36,011 bases of DNA from Rhodospirillales bacterium URHD0017 (GTDB lineage Bacteria > Pseudomonadota > Alphaproteobacteria > Reyranellales > Reyranellaceae), in assembly GCA_900110395.1 (NCBI GenBank), contig FODP01000038.1, positions 1-36,011 on the forward strand, given 5' to 3'. This document shows, piece after piece, positions 22,560 through 30,985 of this stretch. Within the stretch, counting starts at the first letter, position 1. Every line of letters starts with the position of its first letter. Under the pieces are notes generated by a model. It saw only the letters and a list, made by a program, of their open reading frames with translations, was not told the origin of the DNA and did no database searches. The position numbers and the translations under genes were made by a program.

Positions 22560-23315
22560 CTAGACTGCCACCGTGAGCGCGCCGTCGATCACCAGGTTGG
22601 TCCCGGAGATCCGGCTGGCCATCGGGCTCGAGATGAAGACCACGCCGTTCGCCACTTCCTGGGGGCTGCCGAACTTGCCTGTCGGGTTGACCTTGAGCGT
22701 CGAGGCGAAGAGATCGGGCATATTCTTCTCGATGTTCTGCCAGATGCCGCCGTCGAAGTAGGTGTTGCCGGGCGACACGCAGTTGACGCGGATGCCCTTG
22801 CCGACGAGCTGGCGGCTCAGGCCCTTGGCATAGTGGATCAGCGCCGCCTTGATGGCGCCGTAGGAGCCGGCGGCGAAATCGACCTCGAAGCCCGAGACGC
22901 TGGAGATCAGCACGATCGAGCCCGAGCTCGACCTCTCGAGGAACGGCACGGCCGCCTGGACGGCGTTGACGGTGTGCATCATGTCGACCGAGAAGGACTT
23001 CTGCCAGCTCTCGGCCGAATCGCCGACCGCGAGCGCGCTCACGTTGCAGACCAGGGCGTCGAGGCCGCCCAGCGCGTTCGCGCCGGCGGCGACCCAGGCC
23101 GCGAGCGCCGGTCCGTCGGCGACATCGAGGGCCTGGCCGAACGCCTTCACGCCCCTGGCCTTCAGCGACGCCACGGTCGCCTCGACCTCGGCGGCGTTGC
23201 GGGCGCAAATCGACACGCTGGCGCCCTCGGCGGCGAAACCCTCGGCGATGGCGCGGCCGATGCCCTTGCTGCCGCCAGTCACGGCGACCTTTTTGCCCTT
23301 CAATCCGAGATCCAT
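22560..23315 (-). CDS. Short-chain dehydrogenase/reductase, first gene of the leftward arm
   Basis: A 251-residue SDR. The cofactor loop is VTGGSKGIGRAIAEGF, followed by NVSALA in place of the usual NNAG. The catalytic serine strand is IVLISSVSGFEVDF, with Y and K in GSYGAIKAALIHYAKGLS, then VRVNCVSPG-like INCVSPGNTYFDGG (written VNCVSPGNTYFDGG here). The altered NNAG motif (CNVSAL) occurs in several catabolic SDRs. AAGGAGACCGGTC precedes the ATG at 23315; the frame is open to 23414. It is the promoter-proximal gene of the minus-strand operon. Confidence 0.92.
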   Translation of the reverse strand: MDLGLKGKKVAVTGGSKGIGRAIAEGFAAEGASVSICARNAAEVEATVASLKARGVKAFGQALDVADGPALAAWVAAGANALGGLDALVCNVSALAVGDSAESWQKSFSVDMMHTVNAVQAAVPFLERSSSGSIVLISSVSGFEVDFAAGSYGAIKAALIHYAKGLSRQLVGKGIRVNCVSPGNTYFDGGIWQNIEKNMPDLFASTLKVNPTGKFGSPQEVANGVVFISSPMASRISGTNLVIDGALTVAV

Positions 23316-23471
23316 GACCGGTCTCCTTCTTCGCCCAGCGGAGCTGGGGGCAGGCAACCATACTACGTCGTGGACGCCGCTGCCGGGCTTGCGAAAACCA
23401 GAGCCGCGATGCAACGCGCGTTGCTTCCGCCCGAGGCTTTACCAGCGTCTCGGCGGGCGTAGACTTCGCCC
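23316..23471. promoter_or_regulatory. Divergent promoter region of the catabolic locus
   Basis: These 156 nt separate the two outward-facing arms (SDR to the left, dioxygenase to the right) and must hold both promoters. I see no strong palindrome or sigma-70 consensus in it. No regulator gene is adjacent, so control may be from elsewhere. Confidence 0.5.
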
Positions 23472-24320
23472 ATGCAGATCGAACGGCCTCATCCCAAGAT
23501 CGGCGCCCTGGTCACCGGCGTCGACGTGCGTTCGCTGAACGACGATCAGTGGAACACGCTCTACCGGACCTGGCTCGACAGCGTCGTGATGGTGGTGCGC
23601 GACCAGACGCTCACCAAGGAAGAATTTCTGGCCTACTCGCGCCGCTTCGGCCGGCTGAAGCCGCATCGCGTGCGCAAGACGCGCGACCCCGAGCATGCCG
23701 AGCTCACCGTCATGGGCATCGGCACCCGGAAGGCGGACGGCCAGGTCAACCAGGCGATCTACAATCGCGGCGGCCATTGGCACACCGATTCGCCGTGGGA
23801 CACCGAGGTCTGCAAGGGCACGCAGCTCTATGGCATCGCCATTCCCTCGACCGGCGGCGACACGGCGTTCGCCAGCATGTACGAGGCCTACGAGGCGCTG
23901 CCCGACAGCCTGAAACAACGCATCGCCGGGCTCAGTGCCGAATACATCTATGGCGGCAAGAAGCGCGAGGGACACGAGCTCCTGGAGCCGGAGGACCGGC
24001 AGAAGCCGCCGGCCGTCTATCCCGTTGTGCGCGTGCATGAGGAGACCGGCCGTACCTCGCTCTATGCCAATCCTCATCACATCGTGCGCATCCAGGGTCT
24101 CGACGAGGCCGACAGCGAGGCGCTGGTCAAGGAGCTCACGCCCTACATGATCGCGACCCCGGCGCAGTACCAGCACAAGTGGCGGGTCGGCGACATCGTG
24201 ATCTGGGACAATCGCTGCGGCCTGCACAAGGCTTGCGGCGGCCATCCGCCCGATGAGCCGCGCATCCACTGGCGCACCACCATCATGCAGGACGAGATCC
24301 AGCGGCGGCTCGCCGCATAA
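23472..24320 (+). CDS. TauD/TfdA-family Fe(II)/2-oxoglutarate dioxygenase
   Basis: A 282-residue enzyme. The iron triad is H104-x-D106 (GGHWHTDSPW) with the distal H252 (WDNRCGLHKAC). The 2-oxoglutarate-binding arginine is probably R268 in RIHWRTTI. The TAF segment (GGDTAFASMYEAYEALPD) and the NPHHIVRI stretch are typical of the TauD/TfdA clan that hydroxylates sulfonates, phenoxy-acids and similar carboxylates. It is the first gene of the rightward arm, and the next ATG follows 2 nt after its stop. It probably carries out an oxidative cleavage or hydroxylation of the pathway substrate. Confidence 0.93.
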   Translation: MQIERPHPKIGALVTGVDVRSLNDDQWNTLYRTWLDSVVMVVRDQTLTKEEFLAYSRRFGRLKPHRVRKTRDPEHAELTVMGIGTRKADGQVNQAIYNRGGHWHTDSPWDTEVCKGTQLYGIAIPSTGGDTAFASMYEAYEALPDSLKQRIAGLSAEYIYGGKKREGHELLEPEDRQKPPAVYPVVRVHEETGRTSLYANPHHIVRIQGLDEADSEALVKELTPYMIATPAQYQHKWRVGDIVIWDNRCGLHKACGGHPPDEPRIHWRTTIMQDEIQRRLAA

Positions 24321-24322
24321 CC

Positions 24323-24913
24323 ATGGTGGCATTGAGCGAGACCACGACGATTGCGCTGCCGGCCGACGAGGTCTGGCCGCTGCTGAGCGACCCCGCGCTG
24401 GTCGCCTCGTGCATTCCCGGCGCCACGCTGTCGCCCGATCAGGGTGATGGCCTGTGGCGCGGCTCGGTGCGCGTGAAGTTCGGCCCGACGGTCGCGGTGT
24501 TCCGCGGCGAGGCCAGTCTTGCCTTCGACCAAACGGCGCGGACCTGCACCATCGAGGGCCGCGGCATCGACGGCCGCGGCGCCTCGCGGGCGCTCGCCTC
24601 TGGGGTCGTCAAGGTCGCGGGCAAGGAGACGACCGAGCTCGCCATCGACGGCACCTTCAGCGTCAGCGGGCCGCTGGAAACCTTCGCCAACGCCGGCGGC
24701 GTGCATGTCGCGCGCGCCCTGCTCGGCGAATTCTCGACCAATCTGGCCAAACTGGTGGCCGAGCGGCGGCCGGCGGCGACTGCCGCATCGGCGCCGTTGG
24801 CGGAGGCACCGCCAGCGCCGCCCGCCACCGAGCTGCGGGCCGGCCACATCATGTGGCGCGCATTCCTGTCGTGGGTGCGCAGCCTCTTCGGAAAAAGGGA
24901 GACTCCAGGATGA
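24323..24913 (+). CDS. CoxG-like SRPBCC-family protein
   Basis: A 196-residue protein with the START/SRPBCC-type fold seen in carbon monoxide dehydrogenase subunit G. Diagnostic segments are ALPADEVWPLLSDPALVASC, IPGATLSPD and FGPTVAVFRGEASLAFDQ. It has a C-terminal tail ending in an amphipathic, basic helix (MWRAFLSWVRSLFGKRE) after a Pro/Ala linker, which may tether it to the membrane, as in CoxG proteins. No CO-dehydrogenase subunits lie nearby, so it is an orphan used in another pathway. Start 2 nt after the dioxygenase stop; its own stop overlaps the next ATG (ATGA). Confidence 0.88.
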   Translation: MVALSETTTIALPADEVWPLLSDPALVASCIPGATLSPDQGDGLWRGSVRVKFGPTVAVFRGEASLAFDQTARTCTIEGRGIDGRGASRALASGVVKVAGKETTELAIDGTFSVSGPLETFANAGGVHVARALLGEFSTNLAKLVAERRPAATAASAPLAEAPPAPPATELRAGHIMWRAFLSWVRSLFGKRETPG

Positions 24914-26574
24914 GCAAGCTGCAGGTGACCGACATGCTGGCCCGCGCCTTCGCGGCCGAGGGCGTGGACACGCTGTTCACGCTGATGGGCGACGCCAACA
25001 TGTACTGGTCGGTGGCGATGTCGAAGCTGCCCGGCATGAAGGTGGTGCATGCCCGCCACGAGCACTGCGCCGTCGCCATGGCCGACGGCTATGCCCGCGC
25101 CACCGGCAAGGTCGGCGTCGCCTCGACGACCTGCGGGCCCGGCTTCACCCAGATCATGACGGCGCTCACCATCTCGGCGCGCAGCAACACGCCGCTGGTG
25201 GTGTTCGCGGGCGACGCGCCGCTCACCGCCTCGTGGTACATCCAGCAGATCGACATGGCGCCGCTCGCGCTCGCCTGCGGCGCGCATTTTGTCGGCATCA
25301 AGCATGTCGACCGCGTGCTCGATAACGTGCGCGAGGCCTTCCAGATCGCCCAGGCCGAGCGCAAGCCGGTGGTGCTCTCCGTGCCGATGGACCTGCAGAA
25401 GCAGGCGTGGCCGCATCTCACCGACTACACGCCCTCCTCCGAGCTGGTGCCGATGGCGCAGCGGCCGATCCCCGATCCCGCCATGGTCGACCGCGTCGTC
25501 GACATGATTGCCGAGGCCGAGAAGCCGATCATCGTGGCTGGCCGCGGCGTGATCCGGTCCGGCGCACGCCAGGCGCTCGAAGCGCTGGCCGAGCAGTCGG
25601 GCGCCCTGATGGCGACGTCGCTGCTGGGCAAGGGCCTGTTCGATGGCAATCCATATGCGCTGGACATCGCCGGCTCCTTCGCCAGCGACTTTTCGCGCGA
25701 GCGTTTCGCCGAGGCCGACCTGGTGATCGGTGTCGGCGCGGGACTCGGCCACTACACGACCGAGGGCGGCTATCTCTATCCCGGCGCCCGCACCGTGCAG
25801 ATCGACACCAACCCGCGCGGCCTGTGGCAGGGCCTGCGCACCGCCGACCTGCACGTGCGGGCCGACGCCAAGGCCGCGGCCGAGGCGATCACCGCCCGCC
25901 TGAAGGCGCGCGGCCTCTCGCGCAGCGGCTTTCGCAGCGCCGACATGGCCCAGCAGATCGCCAAGGATTCGCCCGACTCCAAGGAGTTCCAGGTCCAGCC
26001 CAACACCGTCGATCCGCGCAAAGCGATCCTCGAGCTCGACCAGGCGATCCCCAAGGACTGGGACGTCGTCGTCGGCGGTGGCCATTACTTCAGCATCGCC
26101 ATGACCCACATGAAGGGCCGGCCGGCCGACAAGTATCACGTGGTCAACGAGTTCGGCGCCATCGGCTCGGGCCTGCCGGCCGCCATCGGCATCGCCGCGG
26201 CGCGCGGCGACGGCAAGGTCATGCTGATCGAGGGCGACGGCAGCATGCTGATGCACATCCAGGAGCTCGAGACGATCCGCCGCCAGGGCATCCGCATGCT
26301 GATCTCGGTGATGAATGATGGCGGCTACGGCGCGGAGTTCCACAAGTTCCGCGCCAACGGCATCGATCCCGCCGAGGCCATGCACGGCCGCGGCGACCTC
26401 GCCGGCGTGGCGACGGGCTTCGGCCTGCGCAGCGCCGCGGTCACCGAGATGGGCCGCTTCGCGCCGCTGTTCAGCGAGCACCAGGCCGCCAACATCGGCA
26501 CGCTATGGGACATCCACACCGACGATCTCATCCCGTCACGCGCCTACCGGCGCGTGCACTACGGCGAGGCTTAG
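24910..26574 (+). CDS. Thiamine-diphosphate-dependent enzyme (acetolactate synthase/benzoylformate decarboxylase-like)
   Basis: A 554-residue member of the large ThDP family. The N-terminal pyrimidine domain has the activating glutamate E51 (HARHEHCAVAMADGYARATG). A central domain follows (KPIIVAGRGVIRSGA), then the C-terminal pyrophosphate domain with the metal-binding motif GDGS (442-445) and N469 (VMNDGGYG). The residue next to the glutamate and the STTCGPGFTQIMTAL segment are as in acetolactate-synthase-like and decarboxylase-like members. The class is sure, the reaction is not; decarboxylation or C-C lyase activity on a 2-oxo acid or acyl-CoA is plausible. ATG overlaps the CoxG-like stop, GGGAGACTCCAGG precedes it. 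Confidence 0.93.
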   Translation: MSKLQVTDMLARAFAAEGVDTLFTLMGDANMYWSVAMSKLPGMKVVHARHEHCAVAMADGYARATGKVGVASTTCGPGFTQIMTALTISARSNTPLVVFAGDAPLTASWYIQQIDMAPLALACGAHFVGIKHVDRVLDNVREAFQIAQAERKPVVLSVPMDLQKQAWPHLTDYTPSSELVPMAQRPIPDPAMVDRVVDMIAEAEKPIIVAGRGVIRSGARQALEALAEQSGALMATSLLGKGLFDGNPYALDIAGSFASDFSRERFAEADLVIGVGAGLGHYTTEGGYLYPGARTVQIDTNPRGLWQGLRTADLHVRADAKAAAEAITARLKARGLSRSGFRSADMAQQIAKDSPDSKEFQVQPNTVDPRKAILELDQAIPKDWDVVVGGGHYFSIAMTHMKGRPADKYHVVNEFGAIGSGLPAAIGIAAARGDGKVMLIEGDGSMLMHIQELETIRRQGIRMLISVMNDGGYGAEFHKFRANGIDPAEAMHGRGDLAGVATGFGLRSAAVTEMGRFAPLFSEHQAANIGTLWDIHTDDLIPSRAYRRVHYGEA

Positions 26575-26882
26575 GTCTTCGGGCCGCGCGTATAACCGCG
26601 GCCTTCCATGCAGTCGTTGAAGAACTGGATCTCGACGCTGCTGCGATCGGTGTTGGCCTGCTGTTGCGACGCGATCATCCCCGCGCCGCCCAAGGTCGGA
26701 TTGCTGGAGCCAAGAGGATAGAGGCGCGCGGCGGTCTGCTGGGCGGTCGTTCGGCACTGCGCCGTGTCGGCGGCGATACTCGCGTCGGTCGCGCCAGCCT
26801 TCTGCCACGCGCCCGGCCCGCCTGCCGAACCGGTGCAGGCGGCCAGGAAAAGCAGTGTTCCGATCAACGTGGTCTTCGACAT
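26571..26882 (-). CDS. Small lipoprotein
   Basis: A 103-residue protein with a lipoprotein signal peptide ending in the lipobox LAAC (lipidated C16), so it is membrane-anchored on the periplasmic side. The mature part has two cysteines (AQCRT and NDCMEGRGYT) that could form a disulfide. The FNDCMEGRGYTRG ending is common in small alphaproteobacterial lipoproteins. It converges with the ThDP enzyme and overlaps its last codon and stop by 4 nt. Function unknown. Confidence 0.8.
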   Translation of the reverse strand: MSKTTLIGTLLFLAACTGSAGGPGAWQKAGATDASIAADTAQCRTTAQQTAARLYPLGSSNPTLGGAGMIASQQQANTDRSSVEIQFFNDCMEGRGYTRGPKT

Positions 26883-26975
26883 CGCGCCCAGTCTACTCCG
26901 AAAATAAATACCGCGATCCTGTATCTTTTCGCTGTGGTCGTTCGTCTTCCAGGGGTGGACGGAAGGGTTGCGATC

Positions 26976-26995
26976 ACTTAACCTGTGAGTTAAGT
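26976..26995. promoter_or_regulatory. Inverted repeat upstream of the MFS gene
   Basis: ACTTAAC and GTTAAGT form a perfect 7-bp inverted repeat around CTGTGA, 30 nt before the MFS start codon and in an A/T-rich patch. Such a site could bind a dimeric repressor of MarR or GntR type; no regulator gene lies next to it. Confidence 0.5.
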
Positions 26996-27025
26996 ATTTG
27001 TCCGAACCCGTGCGAGGAGCGACGG

Positions 27026-28252
27026 ATGAAGCTGTTTTACGGTTGGGTCGTGGTCGCCGCCGGCGGCGTTCTAGGATGCATGGCGATCGGCGCGGTGTTC
27101 TCGCTCGCGGTGTTCCTGCAGCCGATGGCGGACGCGACCGGCTGGTCGCGCACCGGCGTGTCGAGCGCCATGACGATCGTCTTCCTGACGATGGGCATCG
27201 CCTCGTTCGGCTGGGGCGCGCTGACCGACCGGTTCGGGCCGTTGCCCGTCGTGCTGAGCGGCGGCGTCCTGTTGGGGCTGGGCCTCTTTCTCGCCAGCCG
27301 CGCCACCAGCCTGCTCGAGTTCCAGCTGATCTACGGCCTGCTGGTCGGCGGCGCCACCGGCGCGGTGTTCGTGCCGACGATGACGACGGTGACCGGCTGG
27401 TTCGAGAAGCGTCGCAGCCTTGCCGTATCGCTGGTGTCGGCCGGCATGGGCATGGCGCCGATGACGATCTCGCCCTTCGCGAGCTGGCTGATCACCAACT
27501 ACGACTGGCGCACCGCCCAGCTCGTGATCGCCATCATGGCGTGGGTGATCCTCATCCCGACGGCCTTTTTTGTGCGCAAGGCGCCTGCCGTGATCGATGC
27601 GCGCGAGCGCATGGCGGCGGCACCCGGCGTGACGATGGGCGTCGCCGATCCCGACATGACGGCGGGCCAGGCGCTGCGCTCGCCGCAGTTCTGGGTGCTG
27701 TCGCTCACCTATTTCTGTTGCTGCGCCACGCATTCCGGGCCGATCTTCCATACCGTGAGCTACGCCATCGCCTGCGGCCTGCCGGTGATGGCCGCAGTCA
27801 CCATCTACAGCGTCGAGGGGCTGGCGGGGCTGGGCGGCCGCATCGTGTTCGGCCTGGCCGGCGACCGCTTCGGCGCCAAGCGCGTGCTGGTGATCGGCCT
27901 GTTCGCCCAGGCGCTGGGCGCCGGCGCTTACTTCTTCGTGCGCCAGCTCGGCGAGTTCTATGCCGTGGCGGCGGTGTTCGGCCTGATCTATGGCGGGATC
28001 ATGCCGCTCTACGCCGTGATCGCCCGCGAGTACTTCCCGATGCGCATCATGGGCACGGTGATCGGCGCCTCCACGGTGTTCTCGGCCGGTGGCATGGCGC
28101 TGGGACCGGCCGTCGGCGGCTGGATCTACGACACCACCGGCGGCTACGGCTGGCTCTACATAGCCTCGTTCGGCATCGGTCTTGGCGCCATGGCGATCGC
28201 GCTGCTGTTCCCGCCCTTCCCCTCGCAGCGGCCGGTAGCGCAGCCCGCTTAG
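27026..28252 (+). CDS. Major facilitator superfamily transporter
   Basis: A 408-residue inner-membrane transporter with about 12 hydrophobic segments. It starts MKLFYGWVVVAAGGVLGCMA, close to the oxalate/formate antiporter-like and monocarboxylate-type MFS group (YGWVVVAA). The loop between helices 2 and 3 has WGALTDRFGP, and GLAGDRFGAKR lies in the second half. GTVIGASTVFSAGGMALGPAVGG is the helix 11 region. GAGGAGCGACGG precedes the ATG at 27026. An inverted repeat lies just upstream. It probably moves an organic acid, perhaps a substrate or product of the adjacent catabolic locus. Confidence 0.92.
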   Translation: MKLFYGWVVVAAGGVLGCMAIGAVFSLAVFLQPMADATGWSRTGVSSAMTIVFLTMGIASFGWGALTDRFGPLPVVLSGGVLLGLGLFLASRATSLLEFQLIYGLLVGGATGAVFVPTMTTVTGWFEKRRSLAVSLVSAGMGMAPMTISPFASWLITNYDWRTAQLVIAIMAWVILIPTAFFVRKAPAVIDARERMAAAPGVTMGVADPDMTAGQALRSPQFWVLSLTYFCCCATHSGPIFHTVSYAIACGLPVMAAVTIYSVEGLAGLGGRIVFGLAGDRFGAKRVLVIGLFAQALGAGAYFFVRQLGEFYAVAAVFGLIYGGIMPLYAVIAREYFPMRIMGTVIGASTVFSAGGMALGPAVGGWIYDTTGGYGWLYIASFGIGLGAMAIALLFPPFPSQRPVAQPA

Positions 28253-28335
28253 GCCGGGTCCAACCGCCGCAGGAAAAGACCAGCGGCGGCCAAAGGCCAA
28301 GCCGCCTGCCCGGTACTATTGGGCAGGAGACTGAC

Positions 28336-29919
28336 ATGGATCTCGAGACCCTGGTCCGCCGGGCCGCCCAGCGCGACGTCGGCGCCTTCGTCGAGCTGAC
28401 GCGACGGTTCCAGCAATTCGCCTTCGGCTCGGCGCTGGCGATGGTGGGCGACTTCCATCGCGCCGAGGACGTCGTCCAGGAAGCCTTCGTCGCCGCCTGG
28501 GCCGCCCTGCCGACCCTGGAGGAGCCAAAAGCCTTCCCGAGCTGGCTGCGCGCCATCGTGCGCCATCGCGCGTCGCGGTTGCTGCGGCGCGGCCATCTCG
28601 AGACGCTGCCGCTGTCGGCTGCCGAGGAACTGCCGGCAGACCAGGTTGCGGCTGACGAGGAGCTCGACCGCCACGACGAGGCGCGCCGGGCGATGGCTGC
28701 CATTGCCGGTCTGCCAACCGAGCTGCGCGAGGTCGCCACCCTCTTCTACCTGCACGACTGCTCGCACCAGGACATAGCGGTGTTCCTCGGCATCGCGACG
28801 ACGACCGTGAACAATCGCCTGCACACCGCCCGCACCAAGCTCAAGGAAAGGATGCTCGCCATGCTCTCCGACGCGCTTCACGGCAACGCCTTGCCCGACG
28901 ACTTCGCCCACCGCATCGGTCGCCTGGTCGAAAGCCGGGGCAACGTGATCGAGGTGTTGTTCGACCAGAACTCGCTCCCCGATCTCCTCGCCGAGCTCGC
29001 CGTCAGCGACGAGGCCAACAAGCGGGCGATCGCCGTGCAGGTCGTGCAGCGCCCGGGCGGCGGGCTGGTGCGCGCGGTGACGCTGTCGCCCGACACCACG
29101 TTGCCGCGCGGCGCCACGGTGCTGAACGAACAGCGCCACAGCCTGACGCCGATCGACCCGGCGGGCTTCGAGAACGTGGTCAGCGCCCTCACCTCGCCGC
29201 CGCTGAAGCCGCAGCTGCTCGAGACCGGCATCAAGGCGATCGATGTGCTCTGTCCGCTCACCGCCGGCGGGACCGCCGCAATCGCGGGCGAAGCCGGCGC
29301 CGGCTCGACGGTGGTCGTGGAGGAACTCGTTCGCCGCCTGAGCGGCGGCAGCGACCGTGTCTCGCTGTTTGCCGTGCTGCAGACCTGGAAGGAGGCGCCG
29401 GCCGGCTACTCCTACGCCAAGGCGCTGGAACGGGACGGCTTCAGCGAAGGCACCAAGGGGGCCGTGCAGACCTTCTTCCTGCGTGGCGACGACGGTCCCT
29501 GGACAGAAGGCCGGCTGGCCGGCCTCGCTCCAGCCAGCACGGTGATCCATCTTTCGCGGGAGATGGCGGTTGCGAAGATCTACCCCTGCCTCGATCCGCG
29601 CACATCGTATTCGCACCTGCTCGAGAGCCATGCGGTAGACGCGCGGCACCGCGAGATCGCCCGCCGGGCGCGCGAGGTCCTGTCGTCGCTATGGGCGGGG
29701 AGCGACGACGAGCGCGCGCGCAGGCTCGCCAACTACTTCACCCAGCCGTTCTTCTGCGCCGAGCCCTGGACGCGGCAGCCGGGCCTCCATGTCGGCCTCG
29801 GGGAGGCGCTCGACGACTGCGCCCACATCCTCGACGGCCGGCGTGACGATCTTCCGGCCGAGGCCTTCTACTTCGGCGGCAGCGTGTATTCGCTCAGGGC
29901 GCGCCGAACATCGCCCTGA
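28336..29919 (+). CDS. ECF-like sigma factor fused to a degenerate F1-ATPase beta-subunit-like domain
   Basis: A 527-residue chimera. Residues 5-90 match sigma-70 region 2 (EDVVQEAFVAAWAALP, FPSWLRAIVRHRA). Residues 115-175 match region 4 (GLPTELREVATLFYLHDCSH, ATTTVNNRLHTARTKLK). From residue 200 the chain follows ATP synthase beta: the N-terminal barrel (GNVIEVLFD, LVRAVTLS, LPRGATVLN), then LETGIKAIDVLCPLTAGG leading to a P-loop position, YPCLDPRTSYSHLL, and the C-terminal FTQPFFCAEPWTRQPG with AEAFYFGGSVYSL. The P-loop reads GEAGAGST (318-325), with serine for the essential lysine. The GER catalytic region reads VLQTWKEAP, and the Walker B segment is missing. It should therefore not hydrolyse ATP and may be a sensing or oligomerisation module. 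AGGAGACTGAC precedes the ATG. It overlaps the convergent LLM gene by 26 nt. Confidence 0.88.
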   Translation: MDLETLVRRAAQRDVGAFVELTRRFQQFAFGSALAMVGDFHRAEDVVQEAFVAAWAALPTLEEPKAFPSWLRAIVRHRASRLLRRGHLETLPLSAAEELPADQVAADEELDRHDEARRAMAAIAGLPTELREVATLFYLHDCSHQDIAVFLGIATTTVNNRLHTARTKLKERMLAMLSDALHGNALPDDFAHRIGRLVESRGNVIEVLFDQNSLPDLLAELAVSDEANKRAIAVQVVQRPGGGLVRAVTLSPDTTLPRGATVLNEQRHSLTPIDPAGFENVVSALTSPPLKPQLLETGIKAIDVLCPLTAGGTAAIAGEAGAGSTVVVEELVRRLSGGSDRVSLFAVLQTWKEAPAGYSYAKALERDGFSEGTKGAVQTFFLRGDDGPWTEGRLAGLAPASTVIHLSREMAVAKIYPCLDPRTSYSHLLESHAVDARHREIARRAREVLSSLWAGSDDERARRLANYFTQPFFCAEPWTRQPGLHVGLGEALDDCAHILDGRRDDLPAEAFYFGGSVYSLRARRTSP

Positions 29920-30919
29920 GACGCGGCGCCACCTCGCGCGCGAAGCGCTCCAGGCTGGCATTGGTGTCGTCGGGCGTGAGGCCCGGTGGCACCGCCCAGG
30001 TGACGATGTCGGTGAGCCCGTACTCGCGGATGAAGGCAGCGAGTTCCTTCACGCAGTGCTCCACGTCGCCCACCACCCAGGTCTGCGGGATGCGATCGGC
30101 TTCGGCGATGCCCTGGACACCGCCGTGTCCGCCGGCTTCCTCGCGGAAGCGATGGTAGATGTCCATGCGCCGGCGCTCGGCCACCCGCACCTTGCCCCAG
30201 TCGCGCTCGCGATCGTCGGTCACCAGGCATGACTTGATGATGCCGATGCGATGGCCGGATGGATCGCGGCCCTGCGCCTCGAGCTTCGCCAACCACGGAT
30301 CGAGTGACTGGCGGCGCGGTCCCTGCGGCAGCAGGTTGGCGCCGACGCGCGCGGCGCGCAGCGCGCCGGCCTCCGACATCGCCGCCACCCAGAGCGGCGG
30401 CCCGCCCGGCTGCACATAGCCCGGCGTGATCTTCACGTCGGTGAAATTGTAGCGCTTGCCGGCATAGCTGAACGTCTCGCCGGTGAAGGCGCGCTTCAGC
30501 ACGTCGAGCCCCTCGTCGGTCAGCGACACGCGGCGCGACACCGGCAGGCCGAAGCCTTTGAACTCGTGCGGCGCATAACCCATGCCGACGCCGATCTCCA
30601 CCCGTCCGCCGCTGATGTTGTCGAGCACGGCAAGATCCTCGGCGAGCCGCAGGGGATGGTTGAAGGGCAGCAGGCAGACGTCGCACGAGAACCGCACGCG
30701 CTTGGTCCGCGCCGCCATCGCCGCCGCGACCGGAATCCACGATGGCAGGTAGCCGTCGTCGACGAAGTGATGCTCGGTGAACCAGACGAGGTCGAGCCCC
30801 AGCCCGTCGAGCCACGCCACCTGATCCATGATCGCGGCATAGAGCGCCTGGTGGCTCAGCCCCGATTCCGACGGATTGCGGAAATCATAGGCGACGCCCA
30901 GGCGCAGAGGCTTGGCCAT
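29894..30919 (-). CDS. Luciferase-like monooxygenase (LLM class flavin-dependent oxidoreductase)
   Basis: A 341-residue TIM-barrel protein using FMN or F420. Family features are LGLDLVWFTEHHFVDDGYLP (residues 41-60, with the substrate/flavin-site EHH), FSCDVCLLPFNHPLRLAEDL and VLDNISGGRVEIGVGMGYAP. The C-terminal half has the WVVGDVEHCVKELAAFIREY ending usual in bacterial LLM enzymes. GAGGGAAAGCGCCG precedes the ATG. It runs against the sigma-fusion gene, their 3' ends overlapping by 26 nt. The substrate is unknown. Confidence 0.92.
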   Translation of the reverse strand: MAKPLRLGVAYDFRNPSESGLSHQALYAAIMDQVAWLDGLGLDLVWFTEHHFVDDGYLPSWIPVAAAMAARTKRVRFSCDVCLLPFNHPLRLAEDLAVLDNISGGRVEIGVGMGYAPHEFKGFGLPVSRRVSLTDEGLDVLKRAFTGETFSYAGKRYNFTDVKITPGYVQPGGPPLWVAAMSEAGALRAARVGANLLPQGPRRQSLDPWLAKLEAQGRDPSGHRIGIIKSCLVTDDRERDWGKVRVAERRRMDIYHRFREEAGGHGGVQGIAEADRIPQTWVVGDVEHCVKELAAFIREYGLTDIVTWAVPPGLTPDDTNASLERFAREVAPRLRAMFGAP

Positions 30920-30985
30920 CGGCGCTTTCTCCCTCTCTCGCCTTGAATATCGCGGCCAGCGAGCCTACGTTCCCGGCCGTTCCAA

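Noticed and set aside
24439..26481. A 680-residue minus-strand open frame opposite the ThDP and CoxG-like genes
   Set aside because: Arg/His/Ala-rich composition with no domain; it lies exactly antisense to two well-supported genes.
26998..28335. Upstream extension of the sigma-fusion frame through the MFS gene
   Set aside because: The extension is the out-of-frame reading of the MFS gene; the ATG at 28336 has a good ribosome-binding site and starts sigma region 2.
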